Source: Selenomonadaceae bacterium
GTDB lineage: Bacteria > Bacillota > Negativicutes > Selenomonadales > Selenomonadaceae
Direction of reading: 5' to 3'
Length of the DNA stretch: 64,000 nt
NCBI GenBank assembly: GCA_017515635.1
Contig: JAFWFO010000017.1
Coordinates: forward strand, 1 to 64,000
The notes under the pieces were generated by a model. That model worked only from the letters and a program-made list of their open reading frames with translations. It was not told where the DNA came from and made no database searches. Below, one piece after another: positions 52,314 through 60,668 of this stretch. How positions within the stretch are numbered: the stretch's first letter is position 1; the number at the start of each line of letters is the position of its first letter. The position numbers were made by a program, and so were the translations under genes.

Positions 52314-52609
52314 ACGTTTCAATCGATAATCGTCTTTTCGAGTGGGACGACGAAAAAGCCGAATTGAATTGGCAAAAACACCGTGTCAGATTTGAAACTG
52401 CCGCACTGGTTTTCAGTGATGATGCTCACATTATTGAATTTGATGATGAGTATTCAGATTATGAAGACCGCTGGAAAGTTATCGGCAAAGTTGACGATGT
52501 TTTGTTCGTTATTTACACCGAGCGCGGCGAATTCACTCGATTAATTTCTGCACGAAAAGCAACTTCATCGGAAAGGAGAAAATATTATGCTGGTACGGAA
52601 AGTTATTAA
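52310..52609 (+). CDS. brnT: BrnT-family ribonuclease toxin
   Basis: 99 residues of the BrnT (DUF497) family. FEWDDEKAELNWQKHRVRFETAALVF is the diagnostic start, followed by RWKVIGKVDDVLFVIYTERGEFTRLISARKATSSERRKYY, which holds the catalytic Arg and the typical C-terminal helix. BrnT cuts RNA and is held by BrnA. The start overlaps the ahcY stop (ATGA), so the toxin would be made from the ahcY transcript. Confidence 0.87.
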   Translation: MNVSIDNRLFEWDDEKAELNWQKHRVRFETAALVFSDDAHIIEFDDEYSDYEDRWKVIGKVDDVLFVIYTERGEFTRLISARKATSSERRKYYAGTESY

Positions 52610-52832
52610 TATCGCGGCTCCGTTGACGCCGGAACAAAAAGCCGAACTTGCGGCATTGCGCGATATGAAAGACGAGGACATTGTTTTCGACGAAGATTGC
52701 CCGCCAATGACCGAACAACAACTTGATGAACTCGATTATCTCATGCGCAAGTACAAGACGCGCCGAATCACCAAAGAAATTTTGATGGCGGAATTCCCCG
52801 AACGTTTTCAAAAGCGCAAGACGGCAAGTTGA
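52587..52832 (+). CDS. brnA: BrnA-like antitoxin
   Basis: 81 residues, starting inside the toxin gene (23-base overlap) with AAAGGAG seven bases upstream. The N-terminal PLTPEQKAELAALRDMKDEDIVFDEDCPPMT region is the acidic toxin-binding type seen in partners of BrnT. The C-terminus (LDYLMRKYKTRRITKEILMAEFPERF) is helical and basic and lacks a clear ribbon-helix-helix, so DNA binding and autoregulation are uncertain. The assignment rests on position plus the N-terminal motif. Confidence 0.65.
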   Translation: MLVRKVINIAAPLTPEQKAELAALRDMKDEDIVFDEDCPPMTEQQLDELDYLMRKYKTRRITKEILMAEFPERFQKRKTAS

Positions 52833-52901
52833 GTTTGTGATTTGCAGTCAGAAGTAACGAAAAGCGTTGCACCGAGTTAATTTTTTCGAGGAGGAATTTT
52901 T

Positions 52902-53639
52902 ATGGGCAGAATTGCCGTCGAAATTATTCCGCGAGACGAAGCGAGCTTGCAGGCGGACATCGACGTTATAAAAAAATATCAGCAAGTCGAGTGCGTGAAC
53001 ATTCCCGACCTGATGAGTTTTGAACTTCGTCCGTGGCAGGCGGCGCGTGTCACTCAACCTGCGCTTGCGACGATACCGCACGTGCGGGCAATGGACATTG
53101 ACCTTTCCAAACCGTTGCCGATGCGTGACGATTTTTTGAAATTCGGAATCAAGGAAGTTTTGGTTATCGCGGGCGATCCGCCGAAAGATTTGACGCGCAC
53201 GGTTTACCCGACGGAAACGATTGACGTGATTCGCAAATTCCGCGAAGAATTGCCCGACGTGAAAGTTTACGCCGGCATTGACCAATATCGCAGCGGAATT
53301 CGCGAGGAACTTTATCGCGTAGAGCGCAAAGCTCAAGCCGGTGCCGTCGGATTTTTCACGCAACCTTTTTTCGATATGCGTTTTCTGGAAATGTACGCCG
53401 ATTTGCTTGACGGGCGCGAAGTTTATTGGGGCGTGTCGCCCGTGTTGAGCAATCGCAGTCGCGGTTATTGGGAACGCAAAGACAAAGCCGTCTTCCCGAA
53501 AAATTTTGCGCCGACCATGGATTGGAATATCGATTTCGCGAAAAAAGTTATCGAGTTTATCAAGTCGTCGAGCGGCGGGCTTTATTTCATGCCGATAACG
53601 ATTGACATTGCCGACTTGTTGCCGAAAGTTTTTGATTAA
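52902..53639 (+). CDS. metF: Methylenetetrahydrofolate reductase, short form
   Basis: 245 residues with the MetF TIM-barrel pattern. VEIIPRDEASLQADIDVIKKY starts with the catalytic-Glu strand; then VNIPDLMSFELRPWQAARV, TIPHVRAMDID, EVLVIAGDPPKDL, AGIDQYRSG and AGAVGFFTQPFFD follow. The length is below that of E. coli MetF (about 296), as in many anaerobes that use a compact form, often with a partner protein. It links the folate pathway (32-35 kb) to methionine regeneration with AhcY. GAGGAGG precedes the ATG. Confidence 0.8.
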   Translation: MGRIAVEIIPRDEASLQADIDVIKKYQQVECVNIPDLMSFELRPWQAARVTQPALATIPHVRAMDIDLSKPLPMRDDFLKFGIKEVLVIAGDPPKDLTRTVYPTETIDVIRKFREELPDVKVYAGIDQYRSGIREELYRVERKAQAGAVGFFTQPFFDMRFLEMYADLLDGREVYWGVSPVLSNRSRGYWERKDKAVFPKNFAPTMDWNIDFAKKVIEFIKSSSGGLYFMPITIDIADLLPKVFD

Positions 53640-53676
53640 ACGACGGGCAATGAATTTTGACGCGAAAAAAATTAAT

Positions 53677-53705
53677 CCCCCGTCGAGTGTGACGAGGGTT
53701 TTTTT
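53677..53705. terminator. Terminator between metF and the deaminase gene
   Basis: CCCC-GTC stem (53677-53684 with 53691-53698) and seven T on the plus strand. AAAAAAATTAAT on the other side offers a weaker T-tract for the convergent deaminase gene. Confidence 0.78.
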
Positions 53706-53719
53706 CGTTGGGAAAATTT

Positions 53720-55111
53720 TTATTTGCCGGTCAAGCGATTGGCGCACGCTTTGAACTCCGAAATAATTTTTTCTTCGTCCAAAGTTTTCAGTTCGCGATT
53801 TTGCATTAAAATTTTTCCGTCGACGATGACCGTGTCCGCCGCCGAAGAATTCGACGAGTAGACCAAAAGCGACGCGGGATTGTAATTCGGTTGCCAATCG
53901 ACGCCGCGCATGTCCCAAAGCACAATGTCCGCTTTGTAACCGACTTCCAAACGCCCGACTTTTTTCAAGCCGACAGCCTGCGCGCCGAATTTCGTAGCCA
54001 TTTGAATTGCCGTCGACGCGGGAATCGTCAACGGGTCAAACGTGTCGACTTTCGCAAGCAACGCCGCCAAACGAATTTCTTCGAGCATGTCAAGATTATT
54101 GTTCGATGACGCGCCGTCAGTTCCGAGAGCAACCGTCACGCCTTCGCGCAAAAGTTTCGTCACAGGACAAATTCCGCTTGCAAGTTTCATGTTCGAGCCT
54201 GGATTGTGCGCCACGCGAATTTTTTTGTCGCGTATGATTGAAATTTCTTCGTCGCTCAACCAGACGCAATGTGCCGCCAAAGTTCCCGTGTCGAAAAGTC
54301 CCGTTTCGTTGACGACTTCAAACGGACGCTTGCCGTAATTTTTTTGACAGTCTTCAATTTCGCCGCGAGTTTCGTTCATGTGGATATGAATTTCCGCGTT
54401 GAATTTTTGAGCCGTGTCAGCAACTTTGCGCAGGAAATCCGGCGGGCAAGTGTAAATCGCGTGCGGGCCGAACATGACGGTGATTCGACCGTTCGCCGCG
54501 CCGTGAAAATTTTTATACAGCTCAACATTGTCGGCAAGTTTTTTGTCGCCGTTCGCAATGCCGATAATCCCTTGCGACAAAATTCCGCGCAAACCGGATT
54601 CGTCGACGACTTTGGCGACTTCGTCCATGCAGGGGCCGTACATGTCCGCGAAAGCCGTCGTGCCGCCGCGAATCATCTCGACCGCCGCAAGTGCCGCGCC
54701 CGCGTAAATGTCCTGTCGCGTCATTTTATCTTCAATCGGCCAAATATCTTTCTGCAACCAATCCATCAAAGCTTTGTCGTCGGAATAACTTCTGAGTAAC
54801 GTCATTGATGCATGAGTATGCGCATTGACAAGCCCCGGCGTCGCAAATTTTCCGCGCCCGTCAATAATTTTTTCCGCATGAACGTCGGGTTTGTCCCTGT
54901 TGCCCGACCAATGAATCTCAATGATTTTGTCGCCACCGACGTAAATATCAGCCGCCTCGATGCGACCGTTGTAAGGAGTGAACAACTTCACGCCTTGAAT
55001 CATATAATCAGCTTCCACTTGCTTAACTCCTCCGTTCGTGAAATTCGGGAGCATTGCCAACGCCGCAACGCCGATCGTCCCCGCAATAAATTTTCGTCGA
55101 GAAATTTTCAT
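53720..55111 (-). CDS. SAH/MTA deaminase-like amidohydrolase with Tat signal
   Basis: 463 residues. From about residue 35 it is a metal-dependent amidohydrolase of the 5-methylthioadenosine/S-adenosylhomocysteine deaminase (MtaD) type. GLVNAHTHASMTLLRS carries the first metal His pair, then EIHIHMNETRGEI, TLAAHCVWLSDEEI and VALGTDGASSNNNLDMLEE. The first 35 residues form a twin-arginine signal: SRRKFIAGTIGVAALAMLP. This predicts folding with metal in the cytoplasm and export to the periplasm or attachment there, which is not usual for this enzyme class. GGAGG lies before ATG 55111. The neighbouring ahcY and metF support a role in handling SAH or adenosine derivatives. Confidence 0.85.
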   Translation of the reverse strand: MKISRRKFIAGTIGVAALAMLPNFTNGGVKQVEADYMIQGVKLFTPYNGRIEAADIYVGGDKIIEIHWSGNRDKPDVHAEKIIDGRGKFATPGLVNAHTHASMTLLRSYSDDKALMDWLQKDIWPIEDKMTRQDIYAGAALAAVEMIRGGTTAFADMYGPCMDEVAKVVDESGLRGILSQGIIGIANGDKKLADNVELYKNFHGAANGRITVMFGPHAIYTCPPDFLRKVADTAQKFNAEIHIHMNETRGEIEDCQKNYGKRPFEVVNETGLFDTGTLAAHCVWLSDEEISIIRDKKIRVAHNPGSNMKLASGICPVTKLLREGVTVALGTDGASSNNNLDMLEEIRLAALLAKVDTFDPLTIPASTAIQMATKFGAQAVGLKKVGRLEVGYKADIVLWDMRGVDWQPNYNPASLLVYSSNSSAADTVIVDGKILMQNRELKTLDEEKIISEFKACANRLTGK

Positions 55112-55301
55112 TCACGACCTCCCCAAATTTTGTCACAGAAATTTTAATCGTTTACTTGACATTTTACAAGCGCAGGACTTTTACACTCAAGATTAAATTC
55201 GGCTCTGCTGAATTGCACGACAGAATTTTTTGACGGCGCGCAGGAAATTTTTCGACGCGGCAGAATCAACACGACAAAAGATTTTTTTGGAGGCTTTGAA
55301 T

Positions 55302-56312
55302 ATGGACAAGCGAATCAAATTGGCGGCGGGCGTCGGCGCGGCAGTTGCGATTTTGGCGGGCGGCGGCTGGTATTTTTTCCACACGCGCACCGATACCCCC
55401 GACTTCGCGATAAAATCTGTCAGCAAGTCAATCGAAAAACACGATGTCAAAGAATTTCACCGCTTAGTAAATTTGGACAGCGTACTTGATTCGGGCTATG
55501 ATGGTTTTGTTGACGGATTGACGAATTTCGACAGCGCAATGGCTCCCGAAACACGCGACGCGATTCGGAATTTCACGCAGATGTTGCGCGCCCCGTTGCT
55601 GTTGAGCTTGAAAGCGGCGGTTGATTCCTACGTTGAGACGGGCGACCTGAACACGCAAGAAAATATCGGCGTGGCGGATTTGATTCAGCGCACGGGACTT
55701 AACGACATTGAAGTTCACGGCGTCAAAAACATTGAGCGCAACGACGCCAACGAAAACGAAGCTTTTGCGGACGTGATTGTTTTTCAGCCGGAACTTGATC
55801 GCGAATTTCCGATTCGTGTCGTCATGCAACGTCAAGAAGATAAAAGTTGGCAAATTGTGAGCGTGCAAAATTTTCAAGATTTCGTCGCGCAGGTAACTCA
55901 AGTTCGGAAAGCGCAAATCGGCGATTATCTTGCGAAGACATCGGAAATAAATATGCGTCACGAATTGGCGATTCGCGATGCCGAACAAAAATTCGGCACG
56001 ATACTTTCACTCGGCAGTTTGGGGCAAGACAACACGCGGACTGAATTGAAAACGCTGATGGATGACGTATACAAAAAAGATTGGGAAGCGCGCAAGCAGG
56101 AATTGTTTTCGTTGCACGTGCCCAAAGACGCCGAGACTTTGCAAAATCTCTACATGAAAATTTGCGACCTGTGTATCGATTATGCAACCGATTATTCCAA
56201 ATGGCTCGACGACAAAAACGCAATGACGATAAAATCTGCGGAAACGAAACTTCATCAAGCGCAAACGCTCATGACGGAAGCGGCGGCACTTGCCAAACGC
56301 ATGTCGCTGTAA
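55302..56312 (+). CDS. Membrane-anchored protein, DUF2939-like
   Basis: 336 residues. The N-terminal membrane anchor (about residues 8-24) is followed by DTPDFAIKSVSKSIEKHDVKEFHRLVNLDSVLDSGYD, a pattern seen in DUF2939-like exported proteins, then by two mixed domains and a helical tail. ATG 55302 follows GGAGG at about nine bases. A promoter is not obvious. No catalytic motif was found. The similarity to DUF2939 is limited to the first 120 residues. A strong terminator follows. Function unknown. Confidence 0.6.
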   Translation: MDKRIKLAAGVGAAVAILAGGGWYFFHTRTDTPDFAIKSVSKSIEKHDVKEFHRLVNLDSVLDSGYDGFVDGLTNFDSAMAPETRDAIRNFTQMLRAPLLLSLKAAVDSYVETGDLNTQENIGVADLIQRTGLNDIEVHGVKNIERNDANENEAFADVIVFQPELDREFPIRVVMQRQEDKSWQIVSVQNFQDFVAQVTQVRKAQIGDYLAKTSEINMRHELAIRDAEQKFGTILSLGSLGQDNTRTELKTLMDDVYKKDWEARKQELFSLHVPKDAETLQNLYMKICDLCIDYATDYSKWLDDKNAMTIKSAETKLHQAQTLMTEAAALAKRMSL

Positions 56313-56333
56313 ATTTTTCGACGTAAAAAATAA

Positions 56334-56359
56334 CCTCTCCGACTTTGGAGAGGCTTTTT
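56334..56359 (+). terminator. Terminator of the DUF2939-like gene
   Basis: CCTCTCC (56334-56340) pairs with GGAGAGG (56347-56353), followed by CTTTTTCTTTTT. Confidence 0.85.
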
Positions 56360-56483
56360 CTTTTTGTATGCACGTCGTCTGCAAACCGATATTTTTTCGG
56401 CGAGAATAACTTAGGCACGCTTAAGACGAAAAATTTTTGTCTCACGACTTTGTTTGTGAAATTTTTTATTGGCAAAACGAGAT

Positions 56484-57143
56484 TTAAATTTTTATATCCA
56501 GATGCGTTGAAAAGTTTGAATGCGTTCTGCGATAGTTGTCGTTGTCTTTTTGGCGCAGTTCGTTTTCAAGTTGCGAGAGTTGCCGCTGTAAATCGTCGTT
56601 CGGATTCGCTTCGGCGGCAATTTTTTGTTCGAGTTGCGCCTTTTGGTTCTTGAGTTTCCGAATTTCGGCGTCGACCTTGTCGGTTGAGACTGTAGTTGAT
56701 TTTTTCTTCGGCAAATGACCTGCAAGACGCTGTTTTTCTTCGTCCGTGAAGTGCAAAAGCGAACGCGTCTGTTTGTCATCGTCGCCGAAAGTGCCGATAC
56801 TCCACATGCTGAGTTCGCCTTTGCCGTCGATAACAAAACCTTGCGCCTTAAGTCCGGGACGATTCGCGGAATCTTTCAAGACATTGGCGCAATCGTAAAT
56901 CAAAGCTTCGTACTCCATGCGTTTTTCGGGGTCGTTCGCCATTTGCCGCAAAATATTCGGCGCGATTGAAATGTTATTCGTGCCCGTGCCGCCGAACGGT
57001 TGACTGCCAACGCCGAATTTGACATCTTTGAACTGTTTCGACAGCTCGCCGAGAACATTTTCGGATTTTTCGTCAGTCTTTCGGCTTTGAGCATAAGCGG
57101 CCGCAGATTCCGTGACGTAACTGTTGCCGATTTTCACTGCCAT
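56484..57143 (-). CDS. DUF6033-like protein
   Basis: 219 residues, no signal. MAVKIGNSYVTESAAAYAQ at the start, then SQPFGGTGTNNISIAPNILRQMANDPEKRMEYEALIYDC, which is the pattern I associate with DUF6033 proteins of gut Firmicutes, and a C-terminal coiled coil (KVDAEIRKLKNQKAQLEQKIAAEA, then QRQLSQLENELRQKDND). GGAAGGAG is about ten bases upstream of ATG 57143; TTG 57152 is possible. A related pattern (SGRSALE..., calcium-like or flagellar-associated) is not seen. Function unknown. Confidence 0.6.
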   Translation of the reverse strand: MAVKIGNSYVTESAAAYAQSRKTDEKSENVLGELSKQFKDVKFGVGSQPFGGTGTNNISIAPNILRQMANDPEKRMEYEALIYDCANVLKDSANRPGLKAQGFVIDGKGELSMWSIGTFGDDDKQTRSLLHFTDEEKQRLAGHLPKKKSTTVSTDKVDAEIRKLKNQKAQLEQKIAAEANPNDDLQRQLSQLENELRQKDNDNYRRTHSNFSTHLDIKI

Positions 57144-57183
57144 GTTAATCAAACTCCTTCCGTTGAGTTTCGGACAATTTTGT

Positions 57184-57204
57184 CATTACGCATTACGCAT
57201 TACG
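57184..57204. repeat. Three tandem CATTACG heptamers
   Basis: Three perfect copies of CATTACG, then AATTTTTAATTG, lie between the DUF6033-like and hexokinase genes, which run in the same leftward direction. It is a simple tandem repeat in a short intergenic space. Confidence 0.7.
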
Positions 57205-57209
57205 AATTT

Positions 57210-58514
57210 TTAATTGCTTTTCGCCATAGCCGCCGCAATCGCCGCACCGAGTCCCGAGCCGCCGTTGTCGAGGATTGTGTCAACCTGCGCGGCATCTTCG
57301 CCGAGGAGTTCGCTGATGGCTTTGGTGATATTTTCTTTGGCAAGCGGCATTTTTTCGTAAACAGATCCGTCAACCGCGACATGTTGTTTTTGAATTTTGC
57401 CGGAGCCTGCGCGTTGCCAAACGAGAGCGACGAAACTTGCGGCAACCAATCTGGCGGAACGAATCACGATAGCCGAGGCAAGTTCGCGGATTTTTGCAAC
57501 GTCGTCGCGGTCGAGTTCGCGCCCGACTTTCGCCATGATAATATCGGACGCCCTTTGAAGATTTTCCGATTCGTCAAGAATCATCATCGACATATCGACA
57601 GAAGTCAAGCCGTACTGTTTGCCTTTTTCGCCCAAAAGTTCCGCAATCGCCATTCCCAAAAGTTCGCCCATGTAACGGCCGGAGACCATCTTTTCAAAAC
57701 GCTGTTCGCCGGGCTTTTCGGATTTTTCGTCGTATTCTTTGTCGAAGCGATTGGGCACGATTTTTGAAAAGTTTCCGCACTCAAGATTTAAAATCATGCC
57801 ACCTTCGCCGAAACAGTTCGCGTCGTGAATCGACGGCTCAAGATAGCAAGTGTTGTGTCCCGTGGCGTAAATCGATCCGATAAACGTGTCGGGCGTCTTG
57901 TAAGCCGCGCTGAGCAAAACCGCAACCGTGTCGTTCAAAACCGCGACGGGTTCAACGTTGTTCGCGCCGCGACGTTTCAAAGCCTCGACAAGTAAATCGT
58001 TGGCAACTTCGCCCTCGACGCCTTGAGTGGCAAATTCTTTCGTCCAGATGATGAGCCGCGCATTGTAAAGATTGTCCTGCGTCGACGGGAAAGAAAACGT
58101 GTGACCGAGATAAAATTTCTGCGAGCGGTCGCCGTCAATCGCCTCGTCGATAAGCGCGGCAATGAAGTCAAACATTTGTTCGGCGGTCGCGTCTTTGCTG
58201 ATGTAATCGTATTGACCGGGGACGATGAGCGGACGGCCGACGCGTTTGAGAATTTCAAATTTGCCGTCGCCGTCCAGACGAATCAAAAATACGCGAATGT
58301 TCGTGCCGCCGAAGTCCAACGCAAGATATTCGCCCGTCTCCTTGCCGCTGGGCAGTCCGACGTAAGATTTCAACATGCGCATTGACGACAAAGTCACGTC
58401 ACGCAAACCCAGTTGCAAATCTTGACGGAAGGTCGCCGCGATTTCGTGGAGTCGTTCGCCGCCGATTGTGAATTCCGCCAAAATGTCTTTGAATTGCTCT
58501 TGATTGAACGCCAT
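57210..58514 (-). CDS. Eukaryote-type hexokinase
   Basis: 434 residues, close to the 50-kDa yeast/plant hexokinase domain and much longer than bacterial ROK glucokinases. Family features: LALDFGGTNIRVFLIRL (phosphate 1), FYLGHTFSFPSTQDNL (the LGFTFSFP sugar-binding motif), VLNDTVAVLLSAAY (catalytic Asp), GSIYATGHNTCYLE (phosphate 2), GGMILNLECGNFSKI (sugar contact) and a C-terminal DNGGSGLGAAIAAA (adenosine motif). It phosphorylates glucose and perhaps fructose or mannose. A TATAAT lies on its strand at 58551-58556. With PfkA and GH32 downstream it fits the start of glycolysis from free hexose. Confidence 0.9.
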   Translation of the reverse strand: MAFNQEQFKDILAEFTIGGERLHEIAATFRQDLQLGLRDVTLSSMRMLKSYVGLPSGKETGEYLALDFGGTNIRVFLIRLDGDGKFEILKRVGRPLIVPGQYDYISKDATAEQMFDFIAALIDEAIDGDRSQKFYLGHTFSFPSTQDNLYNARLIIWTKEFATQGVEGEVANDLLVEALKRRGANNVEPVAVLNDTVAVLLSAAYKTPDTFIGSIYATGHNTCYLEPSIHDANCFGEGGMILNLECGNFSKIVPNRFDKEYDEKSEKPGEQRFEKMVSGRYMGELLGMAIAELLGEKGKQYGLTSVDMSMMILDESENLQRASDIIMAKVGRELDRDDVAKIRELASAIVIRSARLVAASFVALVWQRAGSGKIQKQHVAVDGSVYEKMPLAKENITKAISELLGEDAAQVDTILDNGGSGLGAAIAAAMAKSN

Positions 58515-58621
58515 GAAAATTCCCCCTCAAAAAAATATCCATACGCGCAGATTATAACACGTACGGGGAAGTTTTTCAGAAAATTTTTTCGCCGAGTGAT
58601 GCGAACACGAAGTTAAAATCA

Positions 58622-58658
58622 CAAAAAAACCCTCCGACATGCGCCGAAGGGCTTTTTT
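58622..58658 (-). terminator. Terminator of the double-glycine peptide gene
   Basis: On the minus strand CCCTTCGG-N7-CGGAGGG (one mismatch) followed by seven T, about 55 bases after the peptide stop. A T-run also exists on the plus strand, but no plus-strand gene ends here. Confidence 0.75.
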
Positions 58659-58713
58659 GATTCGCATTGCGACCGTGCCGCCGAATTATCGACGAGCCGC
58701 TATTTTCTCTTAA

Positions 58714-59085
58714 TCAGTAGGAGATGTCCGGCATCGGTTTGCCTACTGCATCGGCAACGATTTGGAATGCTTGTTCGCGACTAATCTCTTGACCGCCGGT
58801 GCCGGCAATGTAGTAGCGATTTTGCACGGCTCCCCAAGACTGTTCGACCCTTATGCCGTACTTGTCAAAAACATTTGCAACGTCCTTTGCCGTTTTTTGG
58901 AAGGTGGGAATCCAGAAGCATTCCAACGCGCTTCTTCCCGAAATTCCGAATCCAAGTTGGTTGAGTATGCGCGAATCGGCCGCCGTGTTGTTGTACGTGC
59001 CGCCCGCAACTTGGTCGAGTTCGTCGTCGCTCATTGCTTCGAGCTCCGCGTTGATTTTTTTGATGTTGTCTTCTCTGTTCGCCAT
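58714..59085 (-). CDS. Orphan double-glycine leader peptide (RiPP/bacteriocin precursor-like)
   Basis: 123 residues. The first 29 form a leader ending in MSDDELDQVAGG, the classic double-glycine cleavage site of peptides exported by C39-type ABC peptidases and of several RiPP families. The following 94 residues (starting TYNNTAAD) are longer than most bacteriocin cores, with one Cys, several Tyr/Trp, and an ordered-looking end. GGGAG lies about ten bases before ATG 59085 and a good promoter is at 59178-59206. No transporter, peptidase or modification enzyme is encoded nearby, so processing must be done elsewhere. It could be an unmodified secreted protein that borrows the leader. Confidence 0.72.
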   Translation of the reverse strand: MANREDNIKKINAELEAMSDDELDQVAGGTYNNTAADSRILNQLGFGISGRSALECFWIPTFQKTAKDVANVFDKYGIRVEQSWGAVQNRYYIAGTGGQEISREQAFQIVADAVGKPMPDISY

Positions 59086-59177
59086 GGTTATCAATCTCCC
59101 TTTGTTTTGGTTGTGATTTTTTGATTGGCTGTTTGCCTTTCTGCACCTTATACGCAGGAGTTCCGATTTCGTTACAC

Positions 59178-59206
59178 AGTTTAGCGAAAAATTTCTGCGC
59201 GGTCAA
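59178..59206 (-). promoter_or_regulatory. Promoter of the double-glycine peptide gene
   Basis: On the minus strand TTGACC (59201-59206), 17 bases, TAAACT (59178-59183), leaving a 5' leader of about 85 bases. Confidence 0.65.
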
Positions 59207-59244
59207 GTGAAACGGCGTCGAAGTGATGATTAACGGCATAAAAG

Positions 59245-59276
59245 AACTCCCGCCAATCGACGGGAATTTTTTTTGC
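59245..59276 (+). terminator. Terminator copy A, upstream of the TPR gene, no plus-strand gene before it
   Basis: TCCCG...CGGGA hairpin with eight T. These 32 bases are identical to 60669-60700 behind the TPR gene. The nearest upstream gene is on the other strand, so the copy terminates nothing visible. Its T-run ends about 22 bases before the TPR gene's TATAAT (59299-59304). Confidence 0.7.
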
Positions 59277-59332
59277 AGAAAATTTTTTCGCCGTGTGATA
59301 TAATCGGGAAAATTTTTCGGAGGTGTCGACGC

Positions 59333-60661
59333 ATGAAACGATTTTTGACCGCGCTGTTGCTTGTCGTCGGGAATTTTTTTGTTATGCCACCCGTCGACGC
59401 CGAAATTCAAACTTACACGGGCACGGACGAATACATTGTCGGCGAACACGAAACGCACGAGGTCGCCAAAAACAATTCCAAAATCCGCGCAATGCGTAAC
59501 GCTCAAGATCAAGCGGGCGTTTTTATCCGCAGTCGTTCGCGCATGAAAGACCTTGAGCTTGTCGACGACGAAGTTGTCACGCTCACCGAAGGCATTTTGA
59601 AAGTTGTCGGCGCGCCGATTCACGAAATTCGTTTGCTCGGCGACGGCAAGGGCATTTTGATTCACACGACGATAACGGTTGAGATTGACACTGACGACCT
59701 TGACCGCCGACTTTCGGAAATTGCCCGCGTTCACGGCACTAATAAGCCGCCAATCGACAGACCCAAACCGCTTGAAGCTCCCGAACCCGAAAAAATTTCT
59801 CCGCCGACGCCCGCTGTTGACAATATCGCGCTGTCGAATCGCAAGGTTGAGGAAGCAGTAAAGCTTTGCAACAAAAGAAATTGGAACGACGCTTTGCTTA
59901 TTTGTGAAGATGCGATTAGATTAAATCCCAATAATGCAAACGCTTATGAAACACTCGCTTGGACATGCAACGCACTTGAAAGGTTCAATGACGCCATTTA
60001 TGCGCTTAATAAAGCTTTGGAATTAAATCCGAACAGCGGCGTGGCTAATGAACGCCTTGCTATGTCTTATATTGGACTGAGAGAATATGACAAAGCAATG
60101 ACTTACTGCAACAAAGCCATGAAAGTTGACCCCGATTGGATTTGGGCTTACTCTGCTCGTGGCGTTGTATATGACCGATTCGGAAATCACAAACAAGCGA
60201 TTGTCGACTACAACAAAGTAATTCAAGCTGTCCCAGATGCGGCATGGGTTTATAACTCTCGCGGTTGGGCGTATCGCAATTTGAAAGAGCCTCATAACGC
60301 GATTAACGATTTTAAAAAAGCCATTGAGCTGGAGACGGACAACGCGAATCATTATGACGGTCTCGGTTGTGTTTACAACGATTTGGGCGAACATAACAAA
60401 GCAATTTCTGTTTTGAATCATGCACTTCAATTAGACCCGAACAATCGATATGTCCTTGAAAAACTCGGCGCGGCTTATATGTGTTTAAAGCAATATCGAC
60501 AGGCGATTTCGTATTGCGACAAGTCAATTAAAATCAATCCGAACGACCCGAATTATCCGTGGGCGTATGTTACTCGCGGCAAATGTTACGAAGCACTCGG
60601 CGAACACGAAAAAGCCCGCGCAGATTTCGCCAAAGCCCGACAACTCGGCTGGAAAGGCTGA
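59333..60661 (+). CDS. Exported TPR-repeat protein
   Basis: 442 residues. Signal peptide (about residues 1-23, FFVMPPVDA-E) is followed by an N-terminal domain of about 110 residues with SKIRAMRNAQDQAGVFIRSRSRMKDLELVDDEVVTLTEGILKV, which resembles the FlgT/LPP20-type domain seen in exported proteins. A Pro-rich linker (PKPLEAPEPEKISPPTPA) follows, then about seven TPR units from residue 180 to the end (for example NANAYETLAWTCNALERFNDAIYALNKALELNPN). TPRs bind other proteins. ATG 59333 follows GGAGGTG at seven bases; promoter TGTGATATAAT is an extended -10 box. Confidence 0.82.
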   Translation: MKRFLTALLLVVGNFFVMPPVDAEIQTYTGTDEYIVGEHETHEVAKNNSKIRAMRNAQDQAGVFIRSRSRMKDLELVDDEVVTLTEGILKVVGAPIHEIRLLGDGKGILIHTTITVEIDTDDLDRRLSEIARVHGTNKPPIDRPKPLEAPEPEKISPPTPAVDNIALSNRKVEEAVKLCNKRNWNDALLICEDAIRLNPNNANAYETLAWTCNALERFNDAIYALNKALELNPNSGVANERLAMSYIGLREYDKAMTYCNKAMKVDPDWIWAYSARGVVYDRFGNHKQAIVDYNKVIQAVPDAAWVYNSRGWAYRNLKEPHNAINDFKKAIELETDNANHYDGLGCVYNDLGEHNKAISVLNHALQLDPNNRYVLEKLGAAYMCLKQYRQAISYCDKSIKINPNDPNYPWAYVTRGKCYEALGEHEKARADFAKARQLGWKG

Positions 60662-60668
60662 AATAAAA

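Noticed and set aside
52848..53918. 356-codon minus-strand frame opposite metF
   Set aside because: It runs through the metF-deaminase terminator and carries no recognisable motif; metF is clear on the plus strand.
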